NCBI GenBank assembly: GCA_009928435.1
Contig: JAABNQ010000007.1
Span: forward strand, 19,388-83,387
Direction: 5' to 3'
DNA: 64,000 nucleotides
DNA from: Bacillus sp. HF117_J1_D
GTDB taxonomy: Bacteria; Bacillota; Bacilli; Bacillales; Bacillaceae_C
Shown one piece after another: positions 44,109 to 53,589 of the stretch. Positions within the stretch are counted from its first letter, which is position 1; the number at the start of each line of letters is the position of its first letter. The position numbers and the translations under genes were made by a program. The notes beneath the pieces are model-generated. The model searched no databases and had not been told where the DNA came from. It saw nothing but the letters and a program-made list of their open reading frames with translations.

Positions 44109-44699
44109 ATGAATAAAAAAATATTTGGTCTCGGACTGATTGTATTTCTAGTTGGCATCGTTGTTCTTAATATTATTCAGGATGTACGAGAGAAGAAAGA
44201 AGTTGAAGCAGCTAAGGAGAAATTTTCACAGGCGAAAAATTTGGAGCAGCTAGATGAAGGCTTAAAAGAAGGGGAAGTCCCACCGGATTTTGAACTGGAA
44301 ACCCTTGATGGTCAATCTGTGAAGTTATCTGATTATAAAGGACAAAAAGTCATATTGAACTTTTGGGCATCATGGTGTCCGCCTTGCAAAGCTGAGATGC
44401 CGCACATGGAAAATTATTATAAAGAAAAGGCGAAACAAGAGAATGTGGAAATTCTAGCCGTCAATTTAACAAGCGCCGAGCGTGGAGCAAATGCCAGGAA
44501 TATAGTTCAAAAATTTATTGAGGAATATGATCTAACCTTCCCGGTGCCGCTGGACGAAAGCGGAAAGCTTGGAAAAACATATCAGGCATATACTATTCCG
44601 ACAACTTATATGATAGATACAAATGGAATGGTTCACACTAGAATTATTGGTCCTATGGATGAAGAAACCATTGGAAAAATCGTGTCTGAAATGAAATAA
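44109..44699 (+). CDS. Membrane-anchored thioredoxin-like protein (ResA/TlpA type)
   Basis: A 196-residue protein: one N-terminal transmembrane anchor (about 5-24), short coiled linker, then an AhpC/TSA-Redoxin fold with the active site NFWASWCPPCKAEMP (CPPC) and the cis-Pro segment AYTIPTTYMID. It faces the outside of the membrane and reduces or exchanges disulphides, as ResA does for cytochrome c maturation or StoA for spores. Which one cannot be told. ATG 44109 with AAAGGAAG 11 bases before is chosen; in-frame ATGs upstream are weaker. Confidence 0.9.
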   Translation: MNKKIFGLGLIVFLVGIVVLNIIQDVREKKEVEAAKEKFSQAKNLEQLDEGLKEGEVPPDFELETLDGQSVKLSDYKGQKVILNFWASWCPPCKAEMPHMENYYKEKAKQENVEILAVNLTSAERGANARNIVQKFIEEYDLTFPVPLDESGKLGKTYQAYTIPTTYMIDTNGMVHTRIIGPMDEETIGKIVSEMK

Positions 44700-44728
44700 C
44701 TTTTTAGAAAATTATTTCTTGAATTTGG

Positions 44729-44757
44729 TTGACAGCTTATAGACGGTGGTATATAGT
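44729..44757 (+). promoter_or_regulatory. Sigma-A promoter of the S-box metY unit
   Basis: A consensus TTGACA (44729-44734), 17-base spacer and TATAGT (44752-44757) sit about 50 bases upstream of the riboswitch. Confidence 0.85.
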
Positions 44758-44809
44758 ATTATTCAAGAGTTCCACAGAGCTCAAAAATGAAATGAATAAA
44801 TAAGCAACA

Positions 44810-44968
44810 CTCTTATCAAGAGCGGCGGAGGGATTAGGCCCTGTGATGCCCGGCAACCTTCAGATTTTCTGAAAAGGTGCTAATTCCTACAAGTCATTGA
44901 CTTGGAAGATAAGGGGAGGAATCGTCATATCGGCCCTCTTCTTATACGGAAGAGGGCTTTTAGTTTTC
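44810..44968 (+). promoter_or_regulatory. SAM-I riboswitch (S-box) with terminator
   Basis: The S-box core is clear: CTCTTATCAAGAG (P1), GGCGGAGGGA, GGCCCTGTGATGCCCGGCAACC and GGTGCTAATTCC, with the 3' P1 arm in GGAAGATAAGGGGAG. The expression platform is a terminator, GCCCTCTTC / GAAGAGGGC (44933-44941, 44949-44957), followed by a T-rich run. SAM binding should terminate transcription before metY. Confidence 0.95.
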
Positions 44969-45044
44969 TTTTCCCCCTTCCTAAAGCGGTAGCGATCAAT
45001 GCCGTTTCATTACCAACTGTTCCGATCAATTTTGAAAATTTTAA

Positions 45045-46358
<1,314 letters not shown>

Positions 46359-46372
46359 TTATTTATATGAAC

Positions 46373-46405
46373 AAAGCCGGTCGTGCCATGCACGCCGGCT
46401 TTTTC
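46373..46405 (+). terminator. Terminator of metY
   Basis: AAAGCCGG / CCGGCTTT, extended by CGTGC / GCACG with one bulge, is followed by TTT. Confidence 0.9.
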
Positions 46406-46484
46406 AAGTTTAGAAAAATCCTTCATAACTTGTCCTTTGCCAGCATAATTTTGAAGTAAGTGGAACCGGTTGAGGGGGAAGACG

Positions 46485-47924
46485 ATGAATAAAAAGTGGC
46501 TGGCATTGCTTGTCGCCTGCTCTTTGTGTTTTGGAGTCGGTGGAGTGTTTGCAGGAGTCAAGTGGAAGGAATCCAATGCAAAAAATGATTCTATTCATGA
46601 AAAGCAAAGCTCGAATAATTCTTCTGTTGTTTCAAACAATCTTCGAAAAGTTGAGCAGGCTTATCAATTGATTCAGAAATCATATGTTAAAAGAGTGGAT
46701 CATGAACAGCTCGTTCACGGAGCTATCCAAGGGATGATTGGGACATTGAAGGATCCGTATTCTGTCTATATGGATGCGCCAACAGCGGAGCGTTTCAATG
46801 ATAGTCTTGATTCATCGTTTGACGGGATAGGCGCGCAGGTTACGATAGAGGAGGGAAAGCTGACTATTGTTGCGCCTATTAAAAATACGCCGGCAGAAAA
46901 AGCTGGATTGAAGCCAAGGGATCAGATTTTAAAAATTGATGGAGAATCAGTAGAGGGGCTGGATCTCTATGAGGCTACGTCGCAAATTCGCGGTGAAAAA
47001 GGCACGGTTGTTAAGCTAGAGATTTTACGTAAAGGGGCAAGCAAGCCATTTGAGGTTGAAATGACTCGTGAGGAAGTACCCGTTGTGACCGTTTTTGCGG
47101 ATATGAAAAAAGAAGGAAAGAAAAAAATTGGTTATATAGAAATCACTTCTTTTGCAGAAGGAACGGCACGTGAATTCGCCAGTGAACTAAATAAATTGGA
47201 AAGGGAAGAGATGACAGGTCTGATTATCGATGTCCGCGGTAATCCGGGAGGCATGCTCTCCAGTGTCGATGATATTTTACAACAGTTGGTTACAGATAAA
47301 AAGCCTTATGTGCAAATTGAAGAAAAGAGTGGGAAGAAGAATCCCTATTATTCTGGAATGAAGGAAAGAAAAACGTATCCGATTAGTGTGTTGATCGATG
47401 AAGGAAGCGCATCCGCATCAGAAATTTTGGCAGGGGCCATGCAGGAAATTGAAGGGTATCACCTAATCGGGACGAAGACTTTTGGAAAGGGAACGGTCCA
47501 ACAGGCAGTTCCGCTTGAAGATGGAAGCAATATTAAACTGACAATGTTCAAATGGCTGACGCCTGACGGAAACTGGATTCATGATAAAGGAATCAAACCG
47601 ACGGTAGAAGTTGAACAGCCAGGGTACTTTCATGCTCATTCCCTGACAGTTGAAAAAAAACTGACAAAAGACATGAATAATGAAGAAGTGAAGGTTGCTC
47701 AGGAATTATTAACAGGGCTGGGCTTTGATCCGGGCAGGACAGACGGGTATTTCGATCACCAGACAGAGCGTGCTGTCCGGGCCTTTCAATCCATTGTAAA
47801 AATGCCGGTAACAGGAGTCATTGATGCGAAAACTGCCGAAAAGCTTGAAGAAGCGGTGATAAAGGAAATTCAAGATGAACAAAATGATCTGCAGCTTCAA
47901 GTGGCATTAAAAACAATGAAGTAA
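46485..47924 (+). CDS. ctpB: Carboxy-terminal processing protease CtpB
   Basis: A 479-residue S41 protease. N-terminal signal/anchor (about 4-24), N-terminal dimerisation region, PDZ domain (about 95-175, GIGAQVTIEEGKLTI to VSQ-like end), protease core with catalytic Ser in DEGSASASEI and Lys in TFGKGTVQ, and a C-terminal peptidoglycan-binding domain (VKVAQELLTGLGFDPGRTDGYFD). In B. subtilis, CtpB cuts SpoIVFA to activate SigK during sporulation and lies between ftsX and minJ, as here. ATG 46485 with GAGGGGGAAG upstream. Confidence 0.95.
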   Translation: MNKKWLALLVACSLCFGVGGVFAGVKWKESNAKNDSIHEKQSSNNSSVVSNNLRKVEQAYQLIQKSYVKRVDHEQLVHGAIQGMIGTLKDPYSVYMDAPTAERFNDSLDSSFDGIGAQVTIEEGKLTIVAPIKNTPAEKAGLKPRDQILKIDGESVEGLDLYEATSQIRGEKGTVVKLEILRKGASKPFEVEMTREEVPVVTVFADMKKEGKKKIGYIEITSFAEGTAREFASELNKLEREEMTGLIIDVRGNPGGMLSSVDDILQQLVTDKKPYVQIEEKSGKKNPYYSGMKERKTYPISVLIDEGSASASEILAGAMQEIEGYHLIGTKTFGKGTVQQAVPLEDGSNIKLTMFKWLTPDGNWIHDKGIKPTVEVEQPGYFHAHSLTVEKKLTKDMNNEEVKVAQELLTGLGFDPGRTDGYFDHQTERAVRAFQSIVKMPVTGVIDAKTAEKLEEAVIKEIQDEQNDLQLQVALKTMK

Positions 47925-47932
47925 TGTTTCTT

Positions 47933-47966
47933 TGGTCACATAAGTCAGACTTGTGTGGCCATTTTT
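47933..47966 (+). terminator. Terminator of ctpB
   Basis: TGGTCACA / TGTGGCCA (8 bp with one T-G pair) with an inner AAGT/ACTT stem is followed by TTTTT. Confidence 0.88.
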
Positions 47967-48098
47967 CGGTTCTGAGTGATGAATATCTAGAGGGAGTTGC
48001 TCAGAAGTTCTGTTATCCTTTGATATTTTACGTTCCTCCCTGGTGAAATCTTTGATAGAATAAAAAGATAACCATTTATTCCAGAGGGAGGCTGTGAG

Positions 48099-49286
48099 AT
48101 GGTGCAATTATGGCTGCTGGAATTTGCCAAAGCAATAGGGAGGTTTTTTCTGAATCCCGTTTTATATTTTTCTATCCTGCTGGTAATTCTTGCTGGTTTT
48201 ATGAGGATAAGAAGAGAGCGAGCGGACTTTAATATAAGAGTACATGATCAGTTCCATGAATTAAAGCATTTGCTTCCTGCTGGACTTCTGGCAGGTGGAG
48301 TTTTATCGATTATCACGATACTATCCGGATTCACGATCACGCTCGATATGCTTGCCTTCATTGCTATAGCTACTATTGTACTGGGTGCTGCAGGCAACGC
48401 TAGGCTGCTTTCGCCTGCCTTTACCGTAGGACTTCCGATTTTATTTGTTTTTACAATCACCTTTTTCAATATTTCTATTCCTTACACTGATTTATTAACA
48501 GAGAACAGTCTATTTTTGAGTGGAATCTCTGCTATGTTAGGAGTCCTTCTTTTAGCTGAAGGAATCCTTATGCTAAAAAACGGTTTAATAGATGTGTCGC
48601 CTAAGCTTAGGACAAGCCGCAGGGGCCTTACAATTGGTGCTCTTCAAATCAAACGGGTGTGGCTGATACCGATTTTCTTTTTCCTCCCTGCAGGACCTTT
48701 GACTGCTCCCTTTGACTGGTGGCCGTTACTTCATTTGGGAACGGAATCGTATTCACTGATACTTGTCCCTTTTGCGCTCGGCTTTCAAAATCAGGTGCAA
48801 AGTAGTCTGCCCAGTCAGGCAGTCGAGAGAATGGGAAAACAAACCATTCTTTTAGCAGTGCTCGTTCTTGGTGCATCGGCAGTTGGTTTCTATTATCCAA
48901 CGTTTGTTCCTCCATTAGTGGTAGGCATCGCTATTTTCGGGCGGCTATTTATTTCATACAGGCATCGTGTTAGGGAGAATAATACACTTTATTATTTCAC
49001 ACCACGCAACAACGGAGTCATGGTATTGGATATTATTTCAGGAACGCCAGCAAGTAAAATGGAATTAAAAACGGGAGAAATTATTAAGACATGTAATAAT
49101 GTGACGGTTTCAAATAAAGAAGAACTGTATAAAGCGCTTTTGAAAAATCGAACCTATTGTAAGCTTGAGGTGCTTGATGTGAAAGGCGAGATCCGGTTTG
49201 AACAATGTGCACTTTATGAAGGTGATCACCATGAGCTTGGCATTCTTTTTGTAGAAAGACGCTTGAAACACAACAGAGTGATTTGA
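48099..49286 (+). CDS. minJ: Cell division topological determinant MinJ
   Basis: A 395-residue polytopic membrane protein that bridges DivIVA and MinD at poles and division sites. It has about seven hydrophobic helices in residues 15-290 and a cytosolic C-terminal PDZ domain (about 300-385; VLDIISGTPASKMELKTGEIIKTCNN). Length and position after ctpB equal B. subtilis MinJ/YvjD. GAGGGAGG precedes the ATG. The gene shares a terminator with the convergent HxlR gene. Confidence 0.93.
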   Translation: MVQLWLLEFAKAIGRFFLNPVLYFSILLVILAGFMRIRRERADFNIRVHDQFHELKHLLPAGLLAGGVLSIITILSGFTITLDMLAFIAIATIVLGAAGNARLLSPAFTVGLPILFVFTITFFNISIPYTDLLTENSLFLSGISAMLGVLLLAEGILMLKNGLIDVSPKLRTSRRGLTIGALQIKRVWLIPIFFFLPAGPLTAPFDWWPLLHLGTESYSLILVPFALGFQNQVQSSLPSQAVERMGKQTILLAVLVLGASAVGFYYPTFVPPLVVGIAIFGRLFISYRHRVRENNTLYYFTPRNNGVMVLDIISGTPASKMELKTGEIIKTCNNVTVSNKEELYKALLKNRTYCKLEVLDVKGEIRFEQCALYEGDHHELGILFVERRLKHNRVI

Positions 49287-49296
49287 GGGTAAGAAG

Positions 49297-49340
49297 AAAA
49301 ATCCTGGAACAATCTTACTGTGATTGTTCCAGGATTTTTT
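49297..49340. terminator. Bidirectional terminator between minJ and HxlR gene
   Basis: AAAAATCCTGGAACAATC pairs perfectly with GATTGTTCCAGGATTTTT (18 bp, 7-base loop). T-runs follow on both strands. The right arm lies inside the last codons of the HxlR gene. Confidence 0.93.
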
Positions 49341-49668
49341 CATTTCTTTTTCTTTGCATATGCTGTGTGTGTGCACTACCCCATTCATGCATTACATTTA
49401 GGACGGGCTGGAGGCTTTTTCCGTATTCAGAAATAGAATATTCGACCTTTGGCGGTACCTGTGGATAAACTACCCTTTTGATAATATCTTCCTCTTCCAA
49501 TTCCCTTAATTGTTTAGTCAGCATCTTTTGAGTGATATTTGGCATTAATCTTTTCAATTCACTAAATCTTAAAGTGTTTTCATTTAACAGATGCAATAAA
49601 ATAATGGGTTTCCATTTTCCAACTAAAATACTTAGAGCCTCATCTACTTTACAAAGCTCAGTTTTCAT
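49315..49668 (-). CDS. HxlR family transcriptional regulator
   Basis: A 117-residue winged helix-turn-helix regulator. The HxlR core is LCKVDEALSILVGKWKPIILLHLL, FSELKRLMPNITQKMLTKQLRELEEEDIIKRVVY and VEYSISEYGKSLQPVLNVMHEWG. One Cys near the N terminus (Cys5 of this start) is at the place of the redox-sensing Cys in YodB and HypR-type members. ATG 49668 has AAGGAG 9 bases upstream. It is divergent from the pirin gene and probably controls it and the FMN reductase gene. Its final codons form part of the shared terminator. Confidence 0.92.
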   Translation of the reverse strand: MKTELCKVDEALSILVGKWKPIILLHLLNENTLRFSELKRLMPNITQKMLTKQLRELEEEDIIKRVVYPQVPPKVEYSISEYGKSLQPVLNVMHEWGSAHTQHMQRKRNEKILEQSQ

Positions 49669-49685
49669 CTTATGCATCTCCTTCA

Positions 49686-49728
49686 ATAGTATCTTTTTTT
49701 ATACTATAGCACATAAAAGTGCGTACTT
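49686..49728. promoter_or_regulatory. Candidate HxlR operators between regulator and pirin genes
   Basis: ATAGTAT (49686-49692) and ATACTAT (49701-49707) form an inverted repeat around CTTTTTTT, and AAGTGCGTACTT (49717-49728) is a second interrupted palindrome. Close relatives of both occur before the FMN reductase gene at 50651-50703. TACT-type palindromes are typical of YodB-class HxlR regulators. Confidence 0.55.
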
Positions 49729-49790
49729 CTAATTTAGTCTAGTTTATCCCATAATTATACTTATTAAGCAAAAAAAAGGGAGGCATTTTT

Positions 49791-50633
49791 ATGAGCAAGC
49801 AAAATGTCCTGTCAAGGGGTGTCAGGAGTGTTAAGGATGTCTTTTATCAAGAAAATACACCAAATCATAAAGCGGGATTGGTGATAGAACCTGGTCATTG
49901 GACAGAGCATGATCCATTTCTGTTAATGGCGGAGGATTTCTTCCAACGGGGGACATTCGGAATGCATCCTCATCGCGGAATTGAAACAATCACTTATGTC
50001 ATTGATGGAAAACTTGAACATATGGATAACAAAGGAAATGTCAGTGAATTATTTCCAGGAGATGTTCAATGGATGACAGCCGGCAAAGGAATCATTCATT
50101 CGGAGGAACCGGCTGCTGGCGACACCGTTCATTCGTTACAACTATGGGTAAACCTTCCAAGTGACAAAAAAATGACCGAACCACGTTACCAGAATATGCG
50201 TGCGCAGGATATGCCAATTCGACATGAAGATGGCGCGATGATAAGGGTTTTTTCAGGCGCATCAAATGGTGTTCAAGCAGACACAAAAAATCACGTACCT
50301 GTTACAATGGTCGAGATGTTGCTAGAAGCGGGCAGTACTGTCAGGCAGGATCTTCCTAGCGGGTATAATGGATTCTTTTATGTTTTGGAGGGAAAAGGAA
50401 AGTTTGGCAACAGGGACACGGAAGGTAAAAAGGGACAAGTTCTCTGGCTTGAGCGCGATGATGATCTTTATCCAAGTGAAGTGAAAGTTCATGCGGAAGA
50501 AAAGTTACATGTCTTATTATATGCTGGGGAACCTATTGGAGAACGGGTCGTAGCGCGAGGTCCATTCGTAATGAATACGGAAGAAGAAATCATACAAGCC
50601 TATCAAGATTATAGGGAAGGAAAATTCGAGTGA
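49791..50633 (+). CDS. Pirin family protein
   Basis: A 280-residue bicupin of the pirin family. The metal site in the N-terminal cupin is visible as MHPHRGIETITYVIDGKLEH (two His), with another His in GIIHSEEP and Glu. Bacterial pirins include quercetin dioxygenases and redox-related proteins; the substrate is not known here. Divergent from an HxlR regulator and preceded by candidate operators, so probably induced by electrophiles or quinones. GGGAGG is the ribosome binding site. Confidence 0.9.
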   Translation: MSKQNVLSRGVRSVKDVFYQENTPNHKAGLVIEPGHWTEHDPFLLMAEDFFQRGTFGMHPHRGIETITYVIDGKLEHMDNKGNVSELFPGDVQWMTAGKGIIHSEEPAAGDTVHSLQLWVNLPSDKKMTEPRYQNMRAQDMPIRHEDGAMIRVFSGASNGVQADTKNHVPVTMVEMLLEAGSTVRQDLPSGYNGFFYVLEGKGKFGNRDTEGKKGQVLWLERDDDLYPSEVKVHAEEKLHVLLYAGEPIGERVVARGPFVMNTEEEIIQAYQDYREGKFE

Positions 50634-50650
50634 ATCAGCCTTAATTTCCT

Positions 50651-50703
50651 TATAGTATCTTATAGTATCTTATTGTATACTATGTTACTTATAAGTGCGT
50701 ACT
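50651..50703. promoter_or_regulatory. Candidate HxlR operators upstream of FMN reductase
   Basis: Two direct copies of TATAGTATCT (50651-50660 and 50662-50671) and a GTATACTAT lie next to AAGTGCGTACT (50693-50703), the same 11-mer found upstream of the pirin gene. The shared sites suggest one regulon. Confidence 0.55.
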
Positions 50704-50787
50704 GTTTATTTTAACTTATATACTCTATAATCATACTTGAGTTTTGCTAAAAAACATCATTACCATTCACATAAGGAGTTGTACATC

Positions 50788-51357
50788 ATGACAATTAAAG
50801 TAAAGGCAGTTATTGGGAGCACTAGCTCTACATCCTTCAACTTGAAATTGGTTGAGTTTATGAAAAATCGTTATGCGGATCAACTGGACATTACACCCGT
50901 TTTGATAAATGATCTTGAGACTTTTTCTGTTGATTTAGAAAGCAATGTGCCTGCTAATGTCAAGGCGTTTAAAGACAATGTAAAGGATTCAGACGCTGTA
51001 TTATTTGCTGTTCCTGAATATAACTTCTCCATTCCCGGAGCTATGAAAAATGCGATCGACTGGTTATCCCGTGGAGGAGACTTCACCATTAAAGACAAAC
51101 CTGGTTTTATCATTGGTTCTTCCATGGGAGTGTTAGGAAGTGTGCGTGCACAGATTCATTTGAGAGAAATCCTTTCAAATCCAGCTTTGTCACCTATTTT
51201 ATTACCTGGTAATGAAGTATATATTGGATCAGTCCATGAGAAAATCAACGAAGCTGGCGAACTGACTGATCAAGGTACAATCAATTTCTTGGATCAAGTT
51301 GTTCAAAACTTTGTAGAATTTTATAAAAAAAATAAAGCTGCCGTTCTTGTTCAATGA
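50788..51357 (+). CDS. NADPH-dependent FMN reductase / azoreductase-like
   Basis: A 189-residue flavodoxin-fold quinone or azo reductase. FMN phosphate loop GSTSSTSFN, FMN ring segment PEYNFSIPGAMKNAIDWLSR and SSMGVLGSVRAQ are as in B. subtilis YhdA-type enzymes. ATG 50788 has AAGGAG 8 bases upstream. It is probably co-regulated with the pirin gene by the HxlR protein, as azoreductases are by YodB in B. subtilis. Confidence 0.92.
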   Translation: MTIKVKAVIGSTSSTSFNLKLVEFMKNRYADQLDITPVLINDLETFSVDLESNVPANVKAFKDNVKDSDAVLFAVPEYNFSIPGAMKNAIDWLSRGGDFTIKDKPGFIIGSSMGVLGSVRAQIHLREILSNPALSPILLPGNEVYIGSVHEKINEAGELTDQGTINFLDQVVQNFVEFYKKNKAAVLVQ

Positions 51358-51379
51358 ACTACTGGCCTAAACATATATT

Positions 51380-51413
51380 AGCGGATCAGATTAAGTGCTG
51401 ATCCGCTTTTTTC
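51380..51413 (+). terminator. Terminator of FMN reductase gene
   Basis: AGCGGATCA / TGATCCGCT, a perfect 9-bp stem with a 10-base loop, is followed by TTTTT. Confidence 0.9.
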
Positions 51414-51584
51414 TGTGTTTTTTAGCCCCTTAGATGTCATTTAATCCTAACAAAAAGGATTTAAGGATAAAAAGTCGAATATTTCAATATATAACATTTT
51501 ATCTGGTATATTGAAATTTTTTGATATTAATGCAATAATATTTTTACAATATAATAAATTTTCCACTAGGAAGGGGGAGAGGCA

Positions 51585-52574
51585 ATGGAGAATGTTTTAT
51601 TAAATGTAGAAGGGCTGAGAACGTCTTTTTTTACAGATGATGGAGAGCTCTCGATAGTAAATAACATCGATTTTCATGTGAACTCGGGTGAAATTCTTGG
51701 CATTGTTGGGGAATCAGGATGTGGAAAAAGTATTACTTCAATGTCTATTATGGGACTGATTCCTGCACAGACAGGCAAAGTGGATGGACAAATTCTGTTT
51801 AAAGGAGAAAATCTCACTTTGGCCTCGGAAAGGCGAATGCGGCAAATTCGCGGCAATGAAATTGCTATGATTTTCCAGGAACCAATGACGAGCTTGAATC
51901 CTGTCTTTACAATCGGTGAGCAATTGCTTGAAGCGATTAAGATACATAGGAAACTTCCAAAGAGGCAAGCAAAAGAGCATGTGATTGAGATGTTGAAGCT
52001 TGTAGGTCTTCCCCGTCCAGAGGAATTGCTCAATGAATATCCCCACCAGCTTTCAGGAGGGATGCGACAGCGAGTGATGATTGCGATGGCAATGATTTGT
52101 AATCCGGAATTGCTAATTGCGGATGAGCCGACAACGGCGCTAGATGTCACGATCCAGGCTCAAATTCTTGATTTGATGAAAGCGCTTAATAAAGAGACGG
52201 ATACTGCTATTATCATGATTACACATGATTTGGGCGTGATCGCTGAGATGTGCAGTCGTGTCATGGTCATGTATGCCGGATATATTGTGGAAGAGACAGA
52301 TGTAAGAACAATTTTTAAAAATCCAAAGCATCCTTATACAGTAGGGCTTATCCAATCTGTTCCGGATATACGTCATAAAAAAGATCAGCTTTATACCATA
52401 AAGGGAAATGTCCCTAAACCAGGTTCGATCCAAGCTGGTTGTCACTTCGCCCCGCGGTGTGAACATGCGTTTGACCGCTGTTTTGCCCAAACACCTGATC
52501 TTTTAAAAATATCTAATGTACATAAAGTAAAATGTTGGTTGTACGAAAGAGAAAAAGGAGAAGCCAGCGAATGA
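51585..52574 (+). CDS. Oligopeptide ABC transporter ATPase (AppD/OppD-like)
   Basis: A 329-residue ABC ATPase: Walker A GESGCGKS, signature [15 protein letters not shown], Walker [14 protein letters not shown]-loop ITHDLGV, and the C-terminal oligopeptide domain with the iron-sulphur-like Cys set ([21 protein letters not shown]). It pairs with the next ATPase to drive peptide uptake. Gene order (D-F-A-B-C) equals the B. subtilis app operon rather than opp or dpp. The ribosome binding site is AAGGGGGAGAGG. The 170 bases upstream are AT-rich; no certain promoter. Confidence 0.92.
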   Translation: MENVLLNVEGLRTSFFTDDGELSIVNNIDFHVNSGEILGIVGESGCGKSITSMSIMGLIPAQTGKVDGQILFKGENLTLASERRMRQIRGNEIAMIFQEPMTSLNPVFTIGEQLLEAIKIHRKLPKRQAKEHVIEMLKLVGLPRPEELLNEYPHQLSGGMRQRVMIAMAMICNPELLIADEPTTALDVTIQAQILDLMKALNKETDTAIIMITHDLGVIAEMCSRVMVMYAGYIVEETDVRTIFKNPKHPYTVGLIQSVPDIRHKKDQLYTIKGNVPKPGSIQAGCHFAPRCEHAFDRCFAQTPDLLKISNVHKVKCWLYEREKGEASE

Positions 52575-53539
52575 CAGAGAGATTATTGGAAGTAGAGGGT
52601 TTAAGGAAAAGCTTTCCTATTCAAGGTGGGATATTTGGAAAGCAGGTGGGGGAAGTCAAGGCAGTTGATGATGTTTCTTTCTTTATTAAAAAAGGTGAAA
52701 CATTGGGGCTTGTTGGTGAGAGTGGATGCGGAAAGTCAACGACAGGTAAAACGCTGCTTCGACTTCTGGAACCAACAGAAGGAAAAATATATTTTGAAGG
52801 AAAAGATATCACGAATCTCTCCAAAAAGGAAATGCGTCGTCTACGCAGGGAAATGCAGATGGTTTTCCAAGATCCGTTTGCTTCGTTAAATCCACGGCAT
52901 AAAGTGGAAAAAATATTGGAAGAACCACTGATTGTTCATGGGGTTACAGATTCCAAGGAGCGGAAGAAAAGGGTGCGTGAACTCCTGCAGATCGTTGGCC
53001 TGAATGATTATCATGCCAAAAGGTATCCTCATCAATTTAGCGGGGGCCAACGTCAAAGAATTGGTATCGCTAGGGCTTTAGCAGTCCATCCAAAGCTTAT
53101 TGTCGCAGATGAGCCTGTTTCGGCTCTTGATGTATCAATTCAATCGCAAGTGTTGAACTTACTGAAGAATTTACAAGAAGAATTTGATTTGACTTATTTA
53201 TTCATCGCACATGATTTGGGAGTTGTCCGTCATATAAGTGACCGGGTGGGAGTCATGTACCTTGGGAGAATCGTCGAGCTGGCAGATAGAGAGAGATTAT
53301 ATGACAATCCCAAGCATCCGTACACAGAAGCGTTATTATCGGCTGTACCCGTTCCGGATATTGATTTCCAAAAGGAGCGTATCATTTTACGGGGGGACGT
53401 GCCAAACCCTGCAAATCCGCCTGCCGGTTGTGCTTTCCACACGCGTTGTCCGGCGGCGATGGAGCAATGTGTTCGCGAGCGGCCATTGCTCAAAGAAGTC
53501 GAAAGTGGCCATTACGCGGCTTGTCACTTGTATGAGTAA
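52571..53539 (+). CDS. Oligopeptide ABC transporter ATPase (AppF/OppF-like)
   Basis: A 322-residue ABC ATPase, second of the pair: Walker [11 protein letters not shown]-loop [14 protein letters not shown], signature [15 protein letters not shown], Walker [14 protein letters not shown]-loop IAHDLGVV, and C-terminal [14 protein letters not shown]. The ATG overlaps the previous stop (ATGA), so translation is coupled; AAAAGGAGAAG is the ribosome binding site. An open upstream extension in this frame lies inside the previous gene. Confidence 0.93.
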   Translation: MTERLLEVEGLRKSFPIQGGIFGKQVGEVKAVDDVSFFIKKGETLGLVGESGCGKSTTGKTLLRLLEPTEGKIYFEGKDITNLSKKEMRRLRREMQMVFQDPFASLNPRHKVEKILEEPLIVHGVTDSKERKKRVRELLQIVGLNDYHAKRYPHQFSGGQRQRIGIARALAVHPKLIVADEPVSALDVSIQSQVLNLLKNLQEEFDLTYLFIAHDLGVVRHISDRVGVMYLGRIVELADRERLYDNPKHPYTEALLSAVPVPDIDFQKERIILRGDVPNPANPPAGCAFHTRCPAAMEQCVRERPLLKEVESGHYAACHLYE

Positions 53540-53589
53540 CCGGTCGTGTGAAATCAATAAAGGCAAAAATCATGAATGGGGGCAATAAC

